Shown here piece after piece: positions 42,413-54,178 of a DNA stretch of 64,000 nt. The notes under the pieces are model-generated. The model was not told the origin of the DNA and searched no databases. It saw nothing but the letters and a program-made list of their open reading frames with translations. Numbering within the stretch: the first letter of the stretch is position 1; every line of letters begins with the position of its first letter. Source of the stretch: Sordariomycetes sp. S80-01Y (lineage: Eukaryota; Ascomycota; Sordariomycetes); the NCBI GenBank assembly GCA_037042185.1, contig JAXQJY010000025.1, forward strand, positions 806,001-870,000. The letters run 5' to 3'. The position numbers and the translations under genes were made by a program.

Positions 42413-44130
42413 TCAGAATTCCGTGAATAAGTGCCCGTATCTGCTACATGTCAGCGCTTCAGTGTCAACATTAGATGGAATTTGACTCACTCATCATTGC
42501 CGCCCGTTTGCCCGTACTTCTCAGCCTCCTCAGGGTACTTGTCAAACTGGCTGGCATCGCCCGCGCCCGCCTTGACCGGCGGTGTATACGGCGCATCAAT
42601 ATCCTTCCTCGCCAGTCGATCCCAAGTCACCTCCTGAAACCAAGGATGGTTCTTGACATCGGTCGACCCCCCGTACAGATTGCCAAGCCTCTTGGTCAGA
42701 TCCGCGGTGATCAGCTTCTGAAGGAGATCCTGCGCCTCGGGCACGATGTAGGCCGGGTACTTGACCTTCCCCTTGAGGATATTTTCGTAGATGCGCATTG
42801 GACTTCCGGAATCCCAGAAGGGCGTGTAGCCGCACAGCATTTCGTAGATCAGAATACCCAGGGACCACCAATCCACGGATTTGTTGTAGCCCTTGTTAGA
42901 GACCACCTCTGGGGCAAGGTAGTCGGGCGTGCCGCAGAGGGTCCAGGTCTTGTCGGGGACGCGCTTGGCGAAGCCGAAGTCAGTGATCTTTAGGTGGCCG
43001 TGGCGGTCGAGCAGAAGGTTCTCGGGCTTGAGGTCGCGGTAGATGATGTTCTTGGAGTGCATGTACTCAAGGGCGAGTGTGACTTCGGCCGCGTAGAATT
43101 TGGCGACGGGGTTTGGGAAGCGCTACTTGATGAGCATCACATCTCAAGATAGAAGGGCCGGACTTACACCTGACTTGCGCAGCAGCGAGAACAGCTCTCC
43201 GCCCTCGACGAAGTCCATGACCATGTACAAGCTCTTCCAGTCCTGAAAGGTCCCCCACAACGTGATGAGGAATGGATGCTTTACGTCCGACAACATGCGT
43301 CGCTCATCGTTGGTGTGCTCAACCTGCTTCATCTTGACAACCTGCGCCTTCTTCAACACCTTGATGGCGTAGAAGCGCTGGTTATGCTTTGATTGCACGA
43401 GATGAACGCGGCCGAAACTACCCGTGCCGAGCGTCCTCAGGATATCGAAGTCGTTGAGAGTATACTTGCCCTTTGTGACGCGGGCGGTCGAGCTGGTGCT
43501 GGCACTGTGCTGATGATTCGAGCTAGATTGCTGCTGAGCCTGTTGCTGGGCGGGCTGCTGCTGAATCTGGCCATGTTGCTGCTGCTGCTGCGCCGTCGAG
43601 TCGGCCTGCATAACGGTGGTGTTGCTGGGGGACGTGGTCATGGGGGGGTTGGTCGAGGGCGGCGGTCGCGCAGCCTGTTGCTGCTTCTGGAGGAGGGCGG
43701 GATCGGTTCCCGGGGATGCGCTCTGGGCGGGCTGGAGGGGAGGGCCTAGCGACGAGTTGCTCTGGTTCTGGGAGAATGGCGAGGTGTTGAGGTTGGCTGG
43801 GGCCCCGTCATTGGGGGCGCTGGGGTTGGAGTCGGTATTTCCTTGAGGTTGATCGGGCGAGGTCGAAGGTGGTTGATTGATGGTGACGTGGGGGTTCTGG
43901 CCTTGCGGGGCGGCGTTGGCTGTTTGTCCTCCAGCTGCCACCGCACCGGTAGCCTGAGCCTGAGCCTGAGCCTGAGCTTGCGGCTGCGGCTGCGGCTGCT
44001 GGGCCTGCGGTTGGTGAGAAGTCGCTACCGGGCTGGTCGGCTCCTTTTGCTTGTCGTGGTGATGGTCGCCCTTGTCCTCTCGCGTGCGCTTCTTCTTCAG
44101 GAAATTCCCCAGTCCATGCATTTTCGTCAT
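42413..44130 (-). CDS. PKA1: cAMP-dependent protein kinase catalytic subunit
   Basis: Ser/Thr kinase that carries out cAMP signalling, controlling growth, nutrient response and, in plant pathogens, infection structures. Three exons (44130-43168, 43122-42491, 42440-42413) encode 540 residues. The first 220 residues are disordered and rich in Gln, Pro and Ala, starting with the fungal head [14 protein letters not shown]. The kinase domain has the glycine loop [12 protein letters not shown], catalytic Lys in [26 protein letters not shown], the activation-loop [15 protein letters not shown] and a canonical end: the last tiny exon of 28 nt restores [11 protein letters not shown], the AGC-kinase hydrophobic tail. 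Without that exon the frame would stop just short. The head contains in-frame hexanucleotide repeats. Confidence 0.97.
43951..44000. repeat. In-frame hexanucleotide repeats in the PKA head
   Basis: Units of AGCCTG (43951-43978) pass into units of CGGCTG (about 43981-43998). On the coding strand they give alternating Gln-Ala and Gln-Pro dipeptides in the disordered N-terminal part of the kinase. As six-base units they can change length without breaking the frame. Confidence 0.85.
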
Positions 44131-45275
44131 CACTCACAGGGCACCTGTCGCGACGAGGGACGCCAATTGCAACCCGACACTGACTCGGGCGGGTCCGGAC
44201 AAAGCCCAATTGACTTTGCGTCGACTTGGCCGATGGGTGCTTTTGTGCGCCTAGTGCGCTGCGACGAACGGGGTTGAAGGGAAGCGGAGCGAAGCGAAGC
44301 AAAGTGCCCGTTGCGATGGCGGGGGTGCGATGCGATCGCCGTTGCGTCAGTCGCTCGATGCTGGTGGGTGAGGGGGGTTGATGCGGATGCGACTCAACCG
44401 GGACGGGGATGGGGACACTCGACGCTACCTCGAGCGCTGCGGCTTCAGTCGGCACCTGGCGCTGGTGAATGTAGTAGCAAATGGGGGCGGGGAGGTGTTG
44501 AGAGGGAGAGGAGAGGACGAAAGCTTGAGACTCGGACTGGGCACTTTGGTGAAGAAGGATTGGGGGCCGCTGGCACCGACGGATCGGAGTACAGCTGGAG
44601 CGTGGAGTACGGAGTACGTCAGTTGCTCATGGGCCGCGGATGCAGCAAACGGATTCAGCTCCAGGACGGAAAGGATGGAATGGGGAGGGGAGTTGGTTGT
44701 GGGTGAATGCGGAGAGGGCCATTGCAGACCAGCTTGGGAATCGACCGCGTCCCCAGCATTTAGTCTAGTGTTAACTTTCTTCCCATCCAGCTGGCCTTTG
44801 TGAAGCTGCAGCGTTGGTATTCCCCCGTAAGCCTCAAACCTAAAATCGCAAGAGCAAGGTCAATCGTGCCAGTGGGAACACAGGTACCTTCGCCTGCAGC
44901 TTACCCCAGATTGTGACATGGACCATGATCCCTCCGAGTTGCCTGCCTGACCGACCCTCAGATCGAGTGTTACCGGTGCAGAGCTATGTGCTTATCACTG
45001 CCACGTGCCTAGACTCAGGAATGAATTCATCAACTTTTTGGCCTGCTGTTTACGACGCCTCTCATATTTCCATGCAAAGCTTGTACAACCACCGGCATCC
45101 CAACAGTCGAAATGCCGTCCTTCTATCCTCACCATCCATCATCCAACCCCCAGTATGTCTTTCTCTGGTCAGTTCTAAAGCGGCAAGCCCGCTGTATGAG
45201 TCCTCCAGACGCAAGGCCCGCCTACGGCAGGCCCGGCTCCCCTTCTTCAACCAAGTCCCCGAGGAGCCATTCTTT
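44131..45275. promoter_or_regulatory. Upstream region of the PKA gene
   Basis: 1.15 kb between the PKA start and the lectin stop, both minus strand. Open frames are short and lack domains. It should hold the PKA promoter and a probably long 5' leader plus the lectin 3' UTR. The part 44280-44520 has short purine-rich direct repeats (GGAGCGAAGCGAAGC). Confidence 0.4.
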
Positions 45276-46379
45276 CTAGAAACGGTGCGACTTGCTCCTT
45301 GACCTGTACGCCGTGAATCCGACGTACGCCGCGCCAACTACCAGAACAAACAGCATAATCTTGGTCAGGAACCACATCCAACCGCCACCCTGCTTGTTGC
45401 GGCTCTTGCCTCTGCTCTTGTTGTTCTTTCCAGGGTTGGCCTTGCTGCCGCTGCTCGACGGCGAGCTGTACAGGTTCTTGGCCCGGACCGAGACGATGTC
45501 GTGGTTGTCGCTGAGCTCGCCCGTTTCGGCGCTGAAGCCGAGGTAGGCGATGTTGGGAATGGCGGGGGGCTGTTCGGTGTCGAAGCACAGCTGCCAGTCA
45601 TCTTCGTTCTTGTACTGGAGCTCCAGCTTGAGCTGCTTGTCTTGGAAGTACGTCAGGCGCAACTTGGTAGGTTGCTTAGCGTTCCTCAGGCCTCGCGCCG
45701 AGCACCCTGCCATCTCGCCACTCTTTCCGTCGTTCTTCTTGTCGTAGCTCGTGCTGCCATCGCCAAACATGGCCATGACGTAGGGGAAAACGACACCGGG
45801 GCGGTTGTTCTTGTACGTGTCGATGAAGATACCCAGACCCTCGAAGTTGTCCGTGTGGCCGAACACGTCGCCCTGTTGGCCGCGCTGCCTGGTCACCCAC
45901 ATGGCCATGCCGTCGCCATAGAGCTGGTTCTTGCCTGAGATCTTGAATTCGACTTCGACTTCCCAGTTTGTAGCGGTGAGGGGGACACGAGAGAACAGCC
46001 AGCCAGATTGCGAGGGGCGGTCGGAGGTAAGACGAATATAGCTGGATATCTTGTTAGCTCGAGGATGCCGGGATTGGGAGGCAGACATACGAGTCCGTGC
46101 GAATGATGGTGTCGCCTCCAAAGTCAAACCACCGACTTTGCATATCAGAGTCGAGGTACGGCTATCACTTGTCAATTTTGATCGCGGAGTCGCGTGCCGT
46201 TTGAATACGAACCTGGACCAGAGTATGGGTCCTCAGCTATGAATCGTTAGCAAACAGCTTGTCGACCCCCGGAATCAAACACTTACAGAGACGCTCTTGA
46301 TCTCGTCAGTGGTGTCAGCCGCCTGTGTCGTCCACGCAAACGCCGCGAACAACGCAGCTGACAGCGAGGACCACCGCAT
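45276..46379 (-). CDS. VIP36/ERGIC-53-type L-type lectin (cargo receptor)
   Basis: Type I membrane lectin that binds high-mannose glycoproteins in the early secretory pathway. Four exons: MRWSSLSAALFAAFAWTTQA (signal peptide) to KSVS; LRTHTLVQ; PYLDSDMQSRWFDFGGDT...RTDS; and the long last exon. The lectin fold shows YIRLTSDRPSQSGWLF, the metal/sugar segment GDGMAMWVT and GLGIFIDTYKNN (Asp and Asn ligands), then YLGFSAETGEL. A basic, Ser/Lys-rich juxtamembrane stretch leads into one membrane helix (MWFLTKIMLFVLVVGAAYVGF) and the cytosolic tail YRSRSKSHRF. The fold details match VIP36/LMAN2 better than yeast Emp47. The second exon is very short (about 24 nt), so its limits are less sure. It is divergent from TIM13. 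Confidence 0.9.
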
Positions 46380-46775
46380 GATGCTGTCTGGAGTGCCTCA
46401 GCACTGCTCTTTCGCACTAAATAAATCAATGTACAAGAACGAAGTCCCTCTATTCGTCTCCGAGGGTTCAATACACCTAGGTAATCCGGCCTAGGTCTTG
46501 TAGAAGGGTGTGGTGGTCTCGTGTTGACAGGGCGAGGTGGGCAAGGAGGTCGATCTCCCAGCTAGCTGTCCTTTCTGGCGCGACGGTAGGGAGGGTCCGC
46601 CTGCGCCACATCTCGAAAAAGTCTGGGGTTTCAATTGAGACAGGGGTATGGCGCGCCACAACTGAGCCACGCAGCCTTGCAGAGCAGCGATGACGGCTCC
46701 GTCATTTTTTGAAGCTCGCAAACCACGACCAAACCATCGACCTTACGCACATACACTTCTTCCACAACCGCCAAG
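46380..46775. promoter_or_regulatory. Divergent promoter region, lectin / TIM13
   Basis: 396 bases between the two start codons. No TATA element, repeat or additional gene is visible. Confidence 0.45.
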
Positions 46776-47095
46776 ATGTCCGAGTCCGCACAAGTCAAGC
46801 AGCAGATTATGCAGCAAGTCTCGAATGAGACGAACATTTCCAATGCGAGGATTCTGATCGAGGTATGTCCATCAAATGCCCGGGCTTGCTCAGGGTAAGA
46901 TCTTTGCTAACTTGTCGCGCGCTCTAGAAACTTCAAGAGAACTGCTTCGAGAAGTGCTTCGCTAAGCCCGGAAAGAGCCTTTCGAGCAGCGAGCAGTCGT
47001 GCGCGACAAACTGCATGGAGAAGTACATGGCTGCGTGGAACCTGGTCAACGCTTCCTACATCGACCGTTTGCGCCAGGAGGGTGGAGCGAGGTAA
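46776..47095 (+). CDS. TIM13: Mitochondrial intermembrane-space chaperone Tim13
   Basis: Small Tim chaperone that, with Tim8, escorts hydrophobic precursors across the intermembrane space. Two exons (46776-46862, 46928-47095) encode only 84 residues, too short to stand out as an open frame. The protein has the twin CX3C motifs CFEKC and CATNC, spaced as in Tim13, and the diagnostic CMEKYMAAWNLV. The N-terminal helix is MSESAQVKQQIMQQV. No presequence is expected because import uses the Mia40 disulfide relay. The translation context before the ATG (CCAAG) is good. Confidence 0.96.
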
Positions 47096-47315
47096 AGGGC
47101 GCCCAGAGAAGAGAGGTCGACCTCGCAAGGAGTGACAATTCTGGGACATAGCGATATGTATCAACACTGTTGTACAGGAAGCATATGTCTCCCGGGTGAT
47201 GGGAGATATTGTACATTTAGATAGGTGGGTTAAGGTTAGACAACGAGCTGAGCCTCAAGTAGAATATGCGGCTCTAACGACGTTATACAAGTCGTACATT
47301 GAAATTATATGGGTA

Positions 47316-48524
47316 TCACGCCTCTCCGCCCTTCTTCGCCTCCTCTGCTGCCCTTTTTCTCGCCAGGTACCTCTCCTTGGCACTGCTAATCTCGCCCTCG
47401 GTCTTCCTGCTTTTCGCCTGCCTCTCGATCTCTTCCCTCTTTTCCTCTTCTTCGTCCCTATCCCGCTTCATACTTGCCTCTAGCTGCTCTGCCAACATGC
47501 GTGACTGTCGCTCACGCTGGGCCTGCCTACTGCCGATGTGTTGACCCGATTGTGGCTTCTTCTCGCGCTCCAATGGCTTGCTCTCTTCTTGGGACTTTGG
47601 CTTGGGCTTGGTGCCCAGATTCAGGCCGCCTTTGAGGAGCTGGCGCTTGTCCACAACCTGGCCGTCCTCGTTCACGGCCACATCAGCGCCTTTATCTTGT
47701 AGATCTTTGATGCGCTTTGCTTCTTCGCCAACGTCCCTCATTTCTTCGTCCTCTGGCTCGACCTTCGGACCCTCCTTCGCAGACTCCTCAACTGCCTTGA
47801 CAACTTCATTATGCCTCTCCCCTTCCCGCTTCAGTAGATCTTTGTAGAAGCCACTCATCCCACCCCCCTCATTCTTTTTCGCTTCTCGCTCCTCCCTTCT
47901 CCGTTCCTCCTCTTCGATCTTCTTGTTCTCCTCCTGTTGTCTCTTATACGCCTCGGTTACAAACTTTTCCTTGCCTGCAAATTCATCCCCCTCCGCTTCT
48001 CGCTCTCTAGCAATCTTCTTCTCCTCCGCGATCAAAGCGTCGCGTTTCCTTATGTCGGCTGCTTCCATCAAGCCGCGCATGTACCTTGGCTTCCGGTCTT
48101 TCTCAGCAGGTGTCGCGGCTTTTGCCGGTTTCAACGAGTCGTACACGTTGTCGTATTCGTATACTGAGGAATCGAGGGTGGTGGCGGATTCGGCGGCGCG
48201 CTTCGAGGAGAGGGAAGAGGAGAGATCGCCGAACATGGCATTGGGCTGCACTTTGCTCTTCATCTTTGGGGGCTCCTTTGGCAGGCCATTCTTGGGCTTC
48301 GGGGGTTTCCGCGACGATGTTTCGCTCGGTTGGGTGGAAGTGTCGAAGTCGTCGAGGTCGCCGCCGATTTGTTCGACCTGTGCGCCAGCGTTGCTTGCGC
48401 CGCCCTCTTCATCGTCAGAGTCTGCGCCACCGAAGGCACCGAATGCTGGCTTTCTTTTGGTTGGCACTGGTTTGGAGGAAGCGCTCTTCTTCGACGTGTT
48501 CAGGCCGAAGGCTAAGGGAGGCAT
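47316..48524 (-). CDS. NSRP1-like nuclear speckle splicing regulator (DUF2040)
   Basis: Homologue of animal NSRP1/CCDC55, an RS-poor coiled-coil protein linked to alternative splicing. A single exon encodes 402 residues starting MPPLAFGLNTSKK. The conserved domain (about residues 120-240) contains YEYDNVYDSLKPAKA, RKPRYMRGLMEAADIRKRD, EEKKIAREREAEGDEF and KEKFVTEAYKRQQEEN, followed by GFYKDLLKR. The rest is charged and probably helical. Fungal members have hardly been studied. It lies tail-to-tail with TIM13 (220 bases). Confidence 0.9.
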   Translation of the reverse strand: MPPLAFGLNTSKKSASSKPVPTKRKPAFGAFGGADSDDEEGGASNAGAQVEQIGGDLDDFDTSTQPSETSSRKPPKPKNGLPKEPPKMKSKVQPNAMFGDLSSSLSSKRAAESATTLDSSVYEYDNVYDSLKPAKAATPAEKDRKPRYMRGLMEAADIRKRDALIAEEKKIAREREAEGDEFAGKEKFVTEAYKRQQEENKKIEEEERRREEREAKKNEGGGMSGFYKDLLKREGERHNEVVKAVEESAKEGPKVEPEDEEMRDVGEEAKRIKDLQDKGADVAVNEDGQVVDKRQLLKGGLNLGTKPKPKSQEESKPLEREKKPQSGQHIGSRQAQRERQSRMLAEQLEASMKRDRDEEEEKREEIERQAKSRKTEGEISSAKERYLARKRAAEEAKKGGEA

Positions 48525-49126
48525 GTTGAGCAAATGCGGCCTGTGATCGAGTGCGGAAGTTTGGAAGTGGAAGGATGTTGGTGGGACGCAAGGCTGAGCG
48601 TCTCCCAAGCTACCCTGGGTATGACGCCGTGCGATAGGAACAGATGCAACAGCAGCAGCAATGAGTTGATGTGACCAAGAGAAGTCCCTTTGAAGAGCAG
48701 TTTCGGGAAATTCTGTTCATAGCACCCTCGGCATGGGTTACTCCTAGTTCCTTCGTCTCAATAAAAGGGCCTCGATTTCAAGCCATTACCACCAGCCAAG
48801 CAAACGAACGCAAAGCGCCTGGGCCGAAGTTGAACTCCAAAATCTAGTAGACTAATGCCTAAGTTGTGCATTGCTACAGTCGTGAAAGTGTGAGTGAATA
48901 ATGTCGCAGCTTACATGTAAAGAATTTGAACTCCTTGGCTGGACTTCTGCATCTTACTCTGCACAACGCTACCAGTCTGAATTCGTGGCGTCATGTCAAC
49001 TTACCTCCATGACGTGGTTGGTCAGCCGCGCAACAAGACCTACGACTTCTCGATTCCAGACTCTTCAGGACTTCGCTTCCCCAAACATATTAAATCCACC
49101 AAACCCCGAGTCAAATATTCGGAAAT
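48525..49126. promoter_or_regulatory. Divergent region, NSRP1-like / LysM gene
   Basis: 602 bases between the two start codons. A TATA-like CAATAAAAGG occurs at about 48760-48770 on the plus strand but is 360 bases from the LysM start. Small open frames before 49127 look like leader. Confidence 0.4.
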
Positions 49127-49974
49127 ATGGAATCTTGCTGCACATGTGCCAAGATACTCTCCTCAAGCCCTGTGTATGCCGACGAAAAGAAGATCCCAGA
49201 AGACCGCAGGGTAGGATGCTGCTCGAGAGTGATCTGTGGCAAATGCATCAAGGTAGGTTCCGGCTCTTGAAGAACACTCGCAACAGATCTTGACGTATAG
49301 AGTAGTCGAATAGTCGTTTCGCCGAATACTGCCCGTACTGTCAAGTCTCCTCTGGGCCCTCTTTGCTACCGCAAGGTCTCAAAGATCCTCCTTCATACAC
49401 ATCCCTTCCCCCATCCAACACCACAACGAAGGAAGTAGGAACGGCAGCCGGTCTACCACCCCCTTACACACCGCGTCCTACCCAAGCCTCAAACGCGCAA
49501 GACGAGAAGGCAGCTCTACAAGCAGAGCAAGCCGAACCAGCCGAGGACACCCTCCACTTCCTCTCCCACCCTCACGACACAATCCCCTCCCTTTCTCTCC
49601 GCTATGCCGTTCCACCTGCCGCCCTTCGCGCAAAGAACAACCTAACCTCCGACCACCTCCTCCTCGGCCGTCGTACGATCCTCATTCCAGGAGAGTTCTA
49701 CAAGGGGGGTGTCTCGCTTAGTCCAAGACCGGTGGAGGGCGAGGAGGAGGAGCTTAGGAAAGGTAAGATCCGACGGTTTATGACCGGCGTTAAGTGCTCG
49801 GACTATGATGTCGCCTTGCTGTATCTTGAACAGAATGGATACGAGCTTGAGCGCGCGATGGAGGCATATGTGAGCGACGAGAGGTGGGAGAGGGAGAACG
49901 AGGGCCACAAGCCGGGGAAAGGGAAGAAGGCCGCACCAGGGAAGAGAAGAGGAATATTTGGGAGAGCACTGTGA
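49127..49974 (+). CDS. Intracellular LysM protein with Cys-rich zinc head and UBA-like tail
   Basis: Two exons (49127-49252, 49306-49974) encode 264 residues. The first 65 residues hold eight or more Cys in RING-like spacing: CCTC at the start, CCSRVICGKCIK, and EYCPYCQ after the intron, which probably bind zinc. A single LysM module follows (HFLSHPHDTIPSLSLRY through GRRTILIPGEFY). Next comes a helical segment DYDVALLYLEQNGYELERAMEAYV with the look of a UBA-like fold, and a basic end KGKKAAPGKRRGIFGRAL. There is no signal peptide, so unlike LysM effectors it should stay inside the cell, as do eukaryotic LYSMD and TLDc-linked LysM proteins. Function unknown. The chosen acceptor (ending 49305) is the only one nearby that avoids a stop. 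Confidence 0.85.
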
Positions 49975-50195
49975 AGTTCTACTGAGCGGTTCAAGGGGCT
50001 ATCAGTATATATGCATCGCCACTCATTGTAGGCGTTTGGCTGTGTTTGATTAGATCTTTCTTACTTTTCAATTCATGGGGTATTCCAGGGTTGAATACAT
50101 GCGAATGTCATCCGTTGCACCGATGGCTATATGCCGCCCTTGACCTCTCCGCCTGTTGTACATTATCATAAAAAATCGTTTGATCCCTCAATTCA

Positions 50196-53100
50196 TCAAA
50201 AGGCAGATCTAGTTCGGATGTCCTGCAAAATGTTAGTTATGGCCCACCGGAAGGATCGTAGGGGATCTTACTGAGATCTTCCGCTCGATCTCGCGGACGG
50301 ACCGATCGAGCTCTCCGGCAATCATTTGCTTCTTATCATTCGGCAGCAACGTATACCGCTCGCAGAGATCCCCGTCAATGACACCCTTGACAGGCGCGTA
50401 ATAGCCACGGTACATGAGGTGATCCCTGCCCGCCAAAGGAGGATCCTCAGTCCGTAGGTGCTGCTCCAAGCTTTGGAAGAAGTCGGTGTCCTCGCGGCTG
50501 ACGAAGGGGATGAAGACACCGATTGTTCCCATCAAACCGCTCCACAACAGTACATCCTGACCCCCGACCACAAGACTCGTCTTTGTGATGCTCGTAGGGA
50601 TATCTTGTGTGAAGAAATGGCACATGAGGTTGAGTCGGTGTGATGTGCCGTGTAGGTAGTCTCGGGCATTGACCAAATGTAGTCCCGTTTGCTCTTCATC
50701 TGCTTCTGTACTGGCTTTTTCCGGTGCGCGAACAATGAACATGTTACCAAATTTGTCACCTCCAGCGACTGATTCGTAGTCCACCATGGTCGAGCAAGTT
50801 GTCCAGCGGTTGATGGTGTCGTCAACGAAGGGTATCAACTTGTTTGTGGTTGGTTTGTAGACGACGTAGGTAATGCCCTGCGTAACATCACCAACAATGA
50901 TGCGGCTGCCTTGAGTGTTCAGCGAGACGATTTGCTGAGCAACAACCTCTGACTGTGCTTTCCGCAACATCTGCTTCACGCCCAGATCATATAACCGCAA
51001 TGTTTTACCGACGCCGGCAAGTAGTTTGCCTTGGAATGGTAACAGGACTTGTGGCTGCTCCTCAACTTTGGTCTTGTGAATAAATTCCAGTTCGCGACCT
51101 TCTTGCTGGAAACGGTAGACATGTAGGTACCCTTCCGAACAACTCTTAGGGTTGACGACCATATCCTTACCGGTGCCAATGATGAGGAAATGCTCGCCGT
51201 CCTGGCTGAGTATGGGGGCAATGGCCACACTGACGGCAGCTTCATTGTTCTCAAGGTGAACGGTTTGCAGCACCTCAGGTTCTTCAGCTGTGGGATCGAT
51301 TACGTTGATGCAAGATGCCCATCGTCTGTTTCCACGGGGATAGCCAAACTCATCGGGCGGCAACTCTTTGGCGTTTCCATTAACGGCCTCAGCCTGCAGC
51401 TGCTTCCTTAATTCTGGAGGAAGAACGTTGTTGTCGGCTTCGATGGTGTAAAAGTACGGCTGCTCAGGGTGTTTGACAAGCTTCTTTGGTGTATATGTGA
51501 GAGGGGTTGAGGTCTGAATGAGGGTCTCTCCTAAGCGGTCGAGGGCAAAGATCCTGGCAGTATGGATTAGCTGAGGTTTCCGAAGGTCTGAGAATTAGAA
51601 AAAACAGCAGTTGATGTTCGTTTCAGCAGGAACAATTGGTATATGCGTAAAACCTCACTGTCCGTAGACGTAGGCCCCAGTTTCTCATCATTCGAACGAA
51701 GGGGAGGGGAGAAGAAAGCCACATACCTCAATGATTGTCCTTGAATACCGACAACACCCTCTTCGCACTGCTCACTGCTGAAGTTCCACCCCCATTCTAG
51801 ATCCACATAGTTTAAAGGCGTCACCACAAAATTCTTTGTGATGGGCTCTGCATATCCAAGCCATGGTCGTGAGCTCAACCCGAGGACGCAGGTCTTGCCT
51901 TGAACAGTGACTTGGAAGAGCCTAACGCCCTTAGGACCCAAGAACTTTTGCCTTGTGTCAGTCAGCTCACCCGTGACTTCGTCAAGCACCGTTCGCAGAT
52001 ACACTCCCGAGTGCAGACCGATATGCAGGTAGAGCGTCGAGCCTCCTGATGAGGAGTCCTCCATGGCAATGATGGCGAGTGACGTAGGGGCAGCCGTCAG
52101 AGCCTGAACCGACTTGGACTCCAACGTTGACTCGGGGTCGAGACTCAGAATACGGACGGTGCAATCGTCACAGCCGACAGCCAAGAAAGAGCTGCGTAGC
52201 CTGCCCTCGGGAACCTCGCCCAAACTGAGACAAGTGACGGTACCGAACATCTCTTTCTTGTCGTCGTATTCCGCCAGCGAGCCGTCAGAGTCCATCTCGA
52301 AGTAGACAATCTCACCGGAGCTGAGGGCAATAGCGACTTGATGAGCATTGGTTGACGCAGCTACAATGGATCGATGCTGCGGCGCGTCCCACTGGTTGAC
52401 GTGTCCATTGCGAACGTGACGGATGCCCTTGGGGTGGACTTGAATGAGACCATCATCGCCGAGCAACTGTGCGGCTAGGGTCGGCACGCTCGTTAGGAAA
52501 CCAGAGTCGCTAACTTCCTCCACCGTCTCGCCGATGCTCAGCACCAGCGTGCCGTTAGAGAAGGACAGTACGATGTAGGCATCGTACTGATCGCCACGAT
52601 TCAGCTTCAGTGTCCACACTGCCGAAGGCACACCAGGAAGCTCTGACGACACGATCTCGTTCACCTCCAGGCCGTGCTTGAGCATGCGGAATGAGCTTCG
52701 CGCGCCATTGCCACACACCGTGAATATTTGAGGTGCATCTTCGCCAAGTACATTTGCGACTTTACAGTCTATCAAGGGGTTCATAGCTGGTATGCTTTCA
52801 ACCAACGCCAAATTTTCTGCCGGGCGAGGATAGAAGTATGCTGGTTCATACGATGCCCTAGGGTCTGTAGGATAGTCGTCGCTGCTGAACTCGATTTCCT
52901 CGTCGTCATCGCCCAACTTCTCGAATTGGTAGAAGGAGTAATTTCCGAATTGACTGGCGATATAGAGGAAACCGCTCTTCAGAATGCAGAGACTTGAAGC
53001 CACCGGCACTGTGTCAAAGTACTTGATCTTCAGTCGTTGTACTTCTCCTGTCGGATTTCCGTCCTCGTCCTCAACCATATCGATTGTGACCTTAAACAGG

Positions 53101-54178
53101 TCACCGTCCTCGGTCTGCAATAGAAAGAAGAAGGCGCCCGCGCTGCCCTTCAGCTTGTGCATGACGCCTGCGACAATGGTGCGTTTTCTCGAAGGATCCT
53201 CCATAGCACCGCTTCGTCTGGGGACGGGTACGCGGAAGGCTTCCTGGTTCGAGTGTCTGTACGTGATGTTCTCCTCGCCACAGACGAGCACTCCGCTAGG
53301 CCCATCGTTGCCTCCGGGTACCTGGAACAGCATTGATGCTGTCGGGTCCACAGGCTCTGACCACTTTCTGACGACGTGGTTCAGCCCAAGATCAAGCTCG
53401 TAGTACACAAGTTGTGTTTCGACCTCCTGAAGAGCTTCGCCGGTTGGATCTTGATCGGCCTCAGAGTAGTCGATCTCCAGCGCAGCGAAGACAGGGTTCG
53501 CATAGCCGACGTCCAATGCTACCATGGACACGACGAGAACGCCAGGTTTGTGCGCTTCGAGGGGAGACGAGATCGTCAGTTCCGCTTGTGAGTTTCGGTT
53601 TAGAACGTAGACCAGCTTGTTTTTCTCCGTGGATGCGATCAGACAGGCGCGACCCTTTGGATCGCAAGCCAAGTACTCTCCTGGGATGACTCTCCGCACC
53701 CCCGACTTTCCAAATGTCTCCAGATGTAACCGGCTGAAGCGGTTCTGTTGCGGGAGGTATTCGATAATCGTGATGCGACCAGAATCACTCGCTATGATCA
53801 AGTAATCTGCACTTGTCCGTTAGCCACTGCTCTCTCCGCATGGTCCAATTTCGCGCGCGTCGAAGTTCGGCGACTATTTGCGCTTGTTGAATATCACTAA
53901 GTGACCTTGTAAAGCTCTTTGGGGGAACACTTACCCTTGTTGCTGCCAGCCAACCTGAATGCGGCCAGGGACCGTATGATCCCAAACACATCGTGCGACA
54001 GAAGGGTAACCACCTTTCCTTGCTGGGGGTCCGGTCGCAAAAGCGTCAGCCTCGACCCAGCCGCCGATATAATGAGCTGCTCTTTGGTGCCAGCGAACTG
54101 TCCCAGAACTGCCTGGACGGCATTCGTTGGGGGCTGCACCGTCAGCGAGTAGAGGAACATGTTCGAGGTCGTCGCCAT
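50196..54178 (-). CDS. RSE1: Splicing factor 3B subunit 3 (SF3b130/Rse1)
   Basis: Core scaffold of the U2 snRNP SF3b complex, a triple beta-propeller protein that supports SF3B1 at the branch site. Four exons (54178-53935, 53806-51727, 51553-50272, 50222-50196) encode 1210 residues, the family length. The N-terminus is [17 protein letters not shown]; the second exon carries propellers A and most of B; the third carries [24 protein letters not shown] through the CPSF A/DDB1-like C-terminal domain ([48 protein letters not shown]). The last exon is only 27 nt and restores the conserved ending [11 protein letters not shown]. Divergent from MSS51. Confidence 0.97.
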
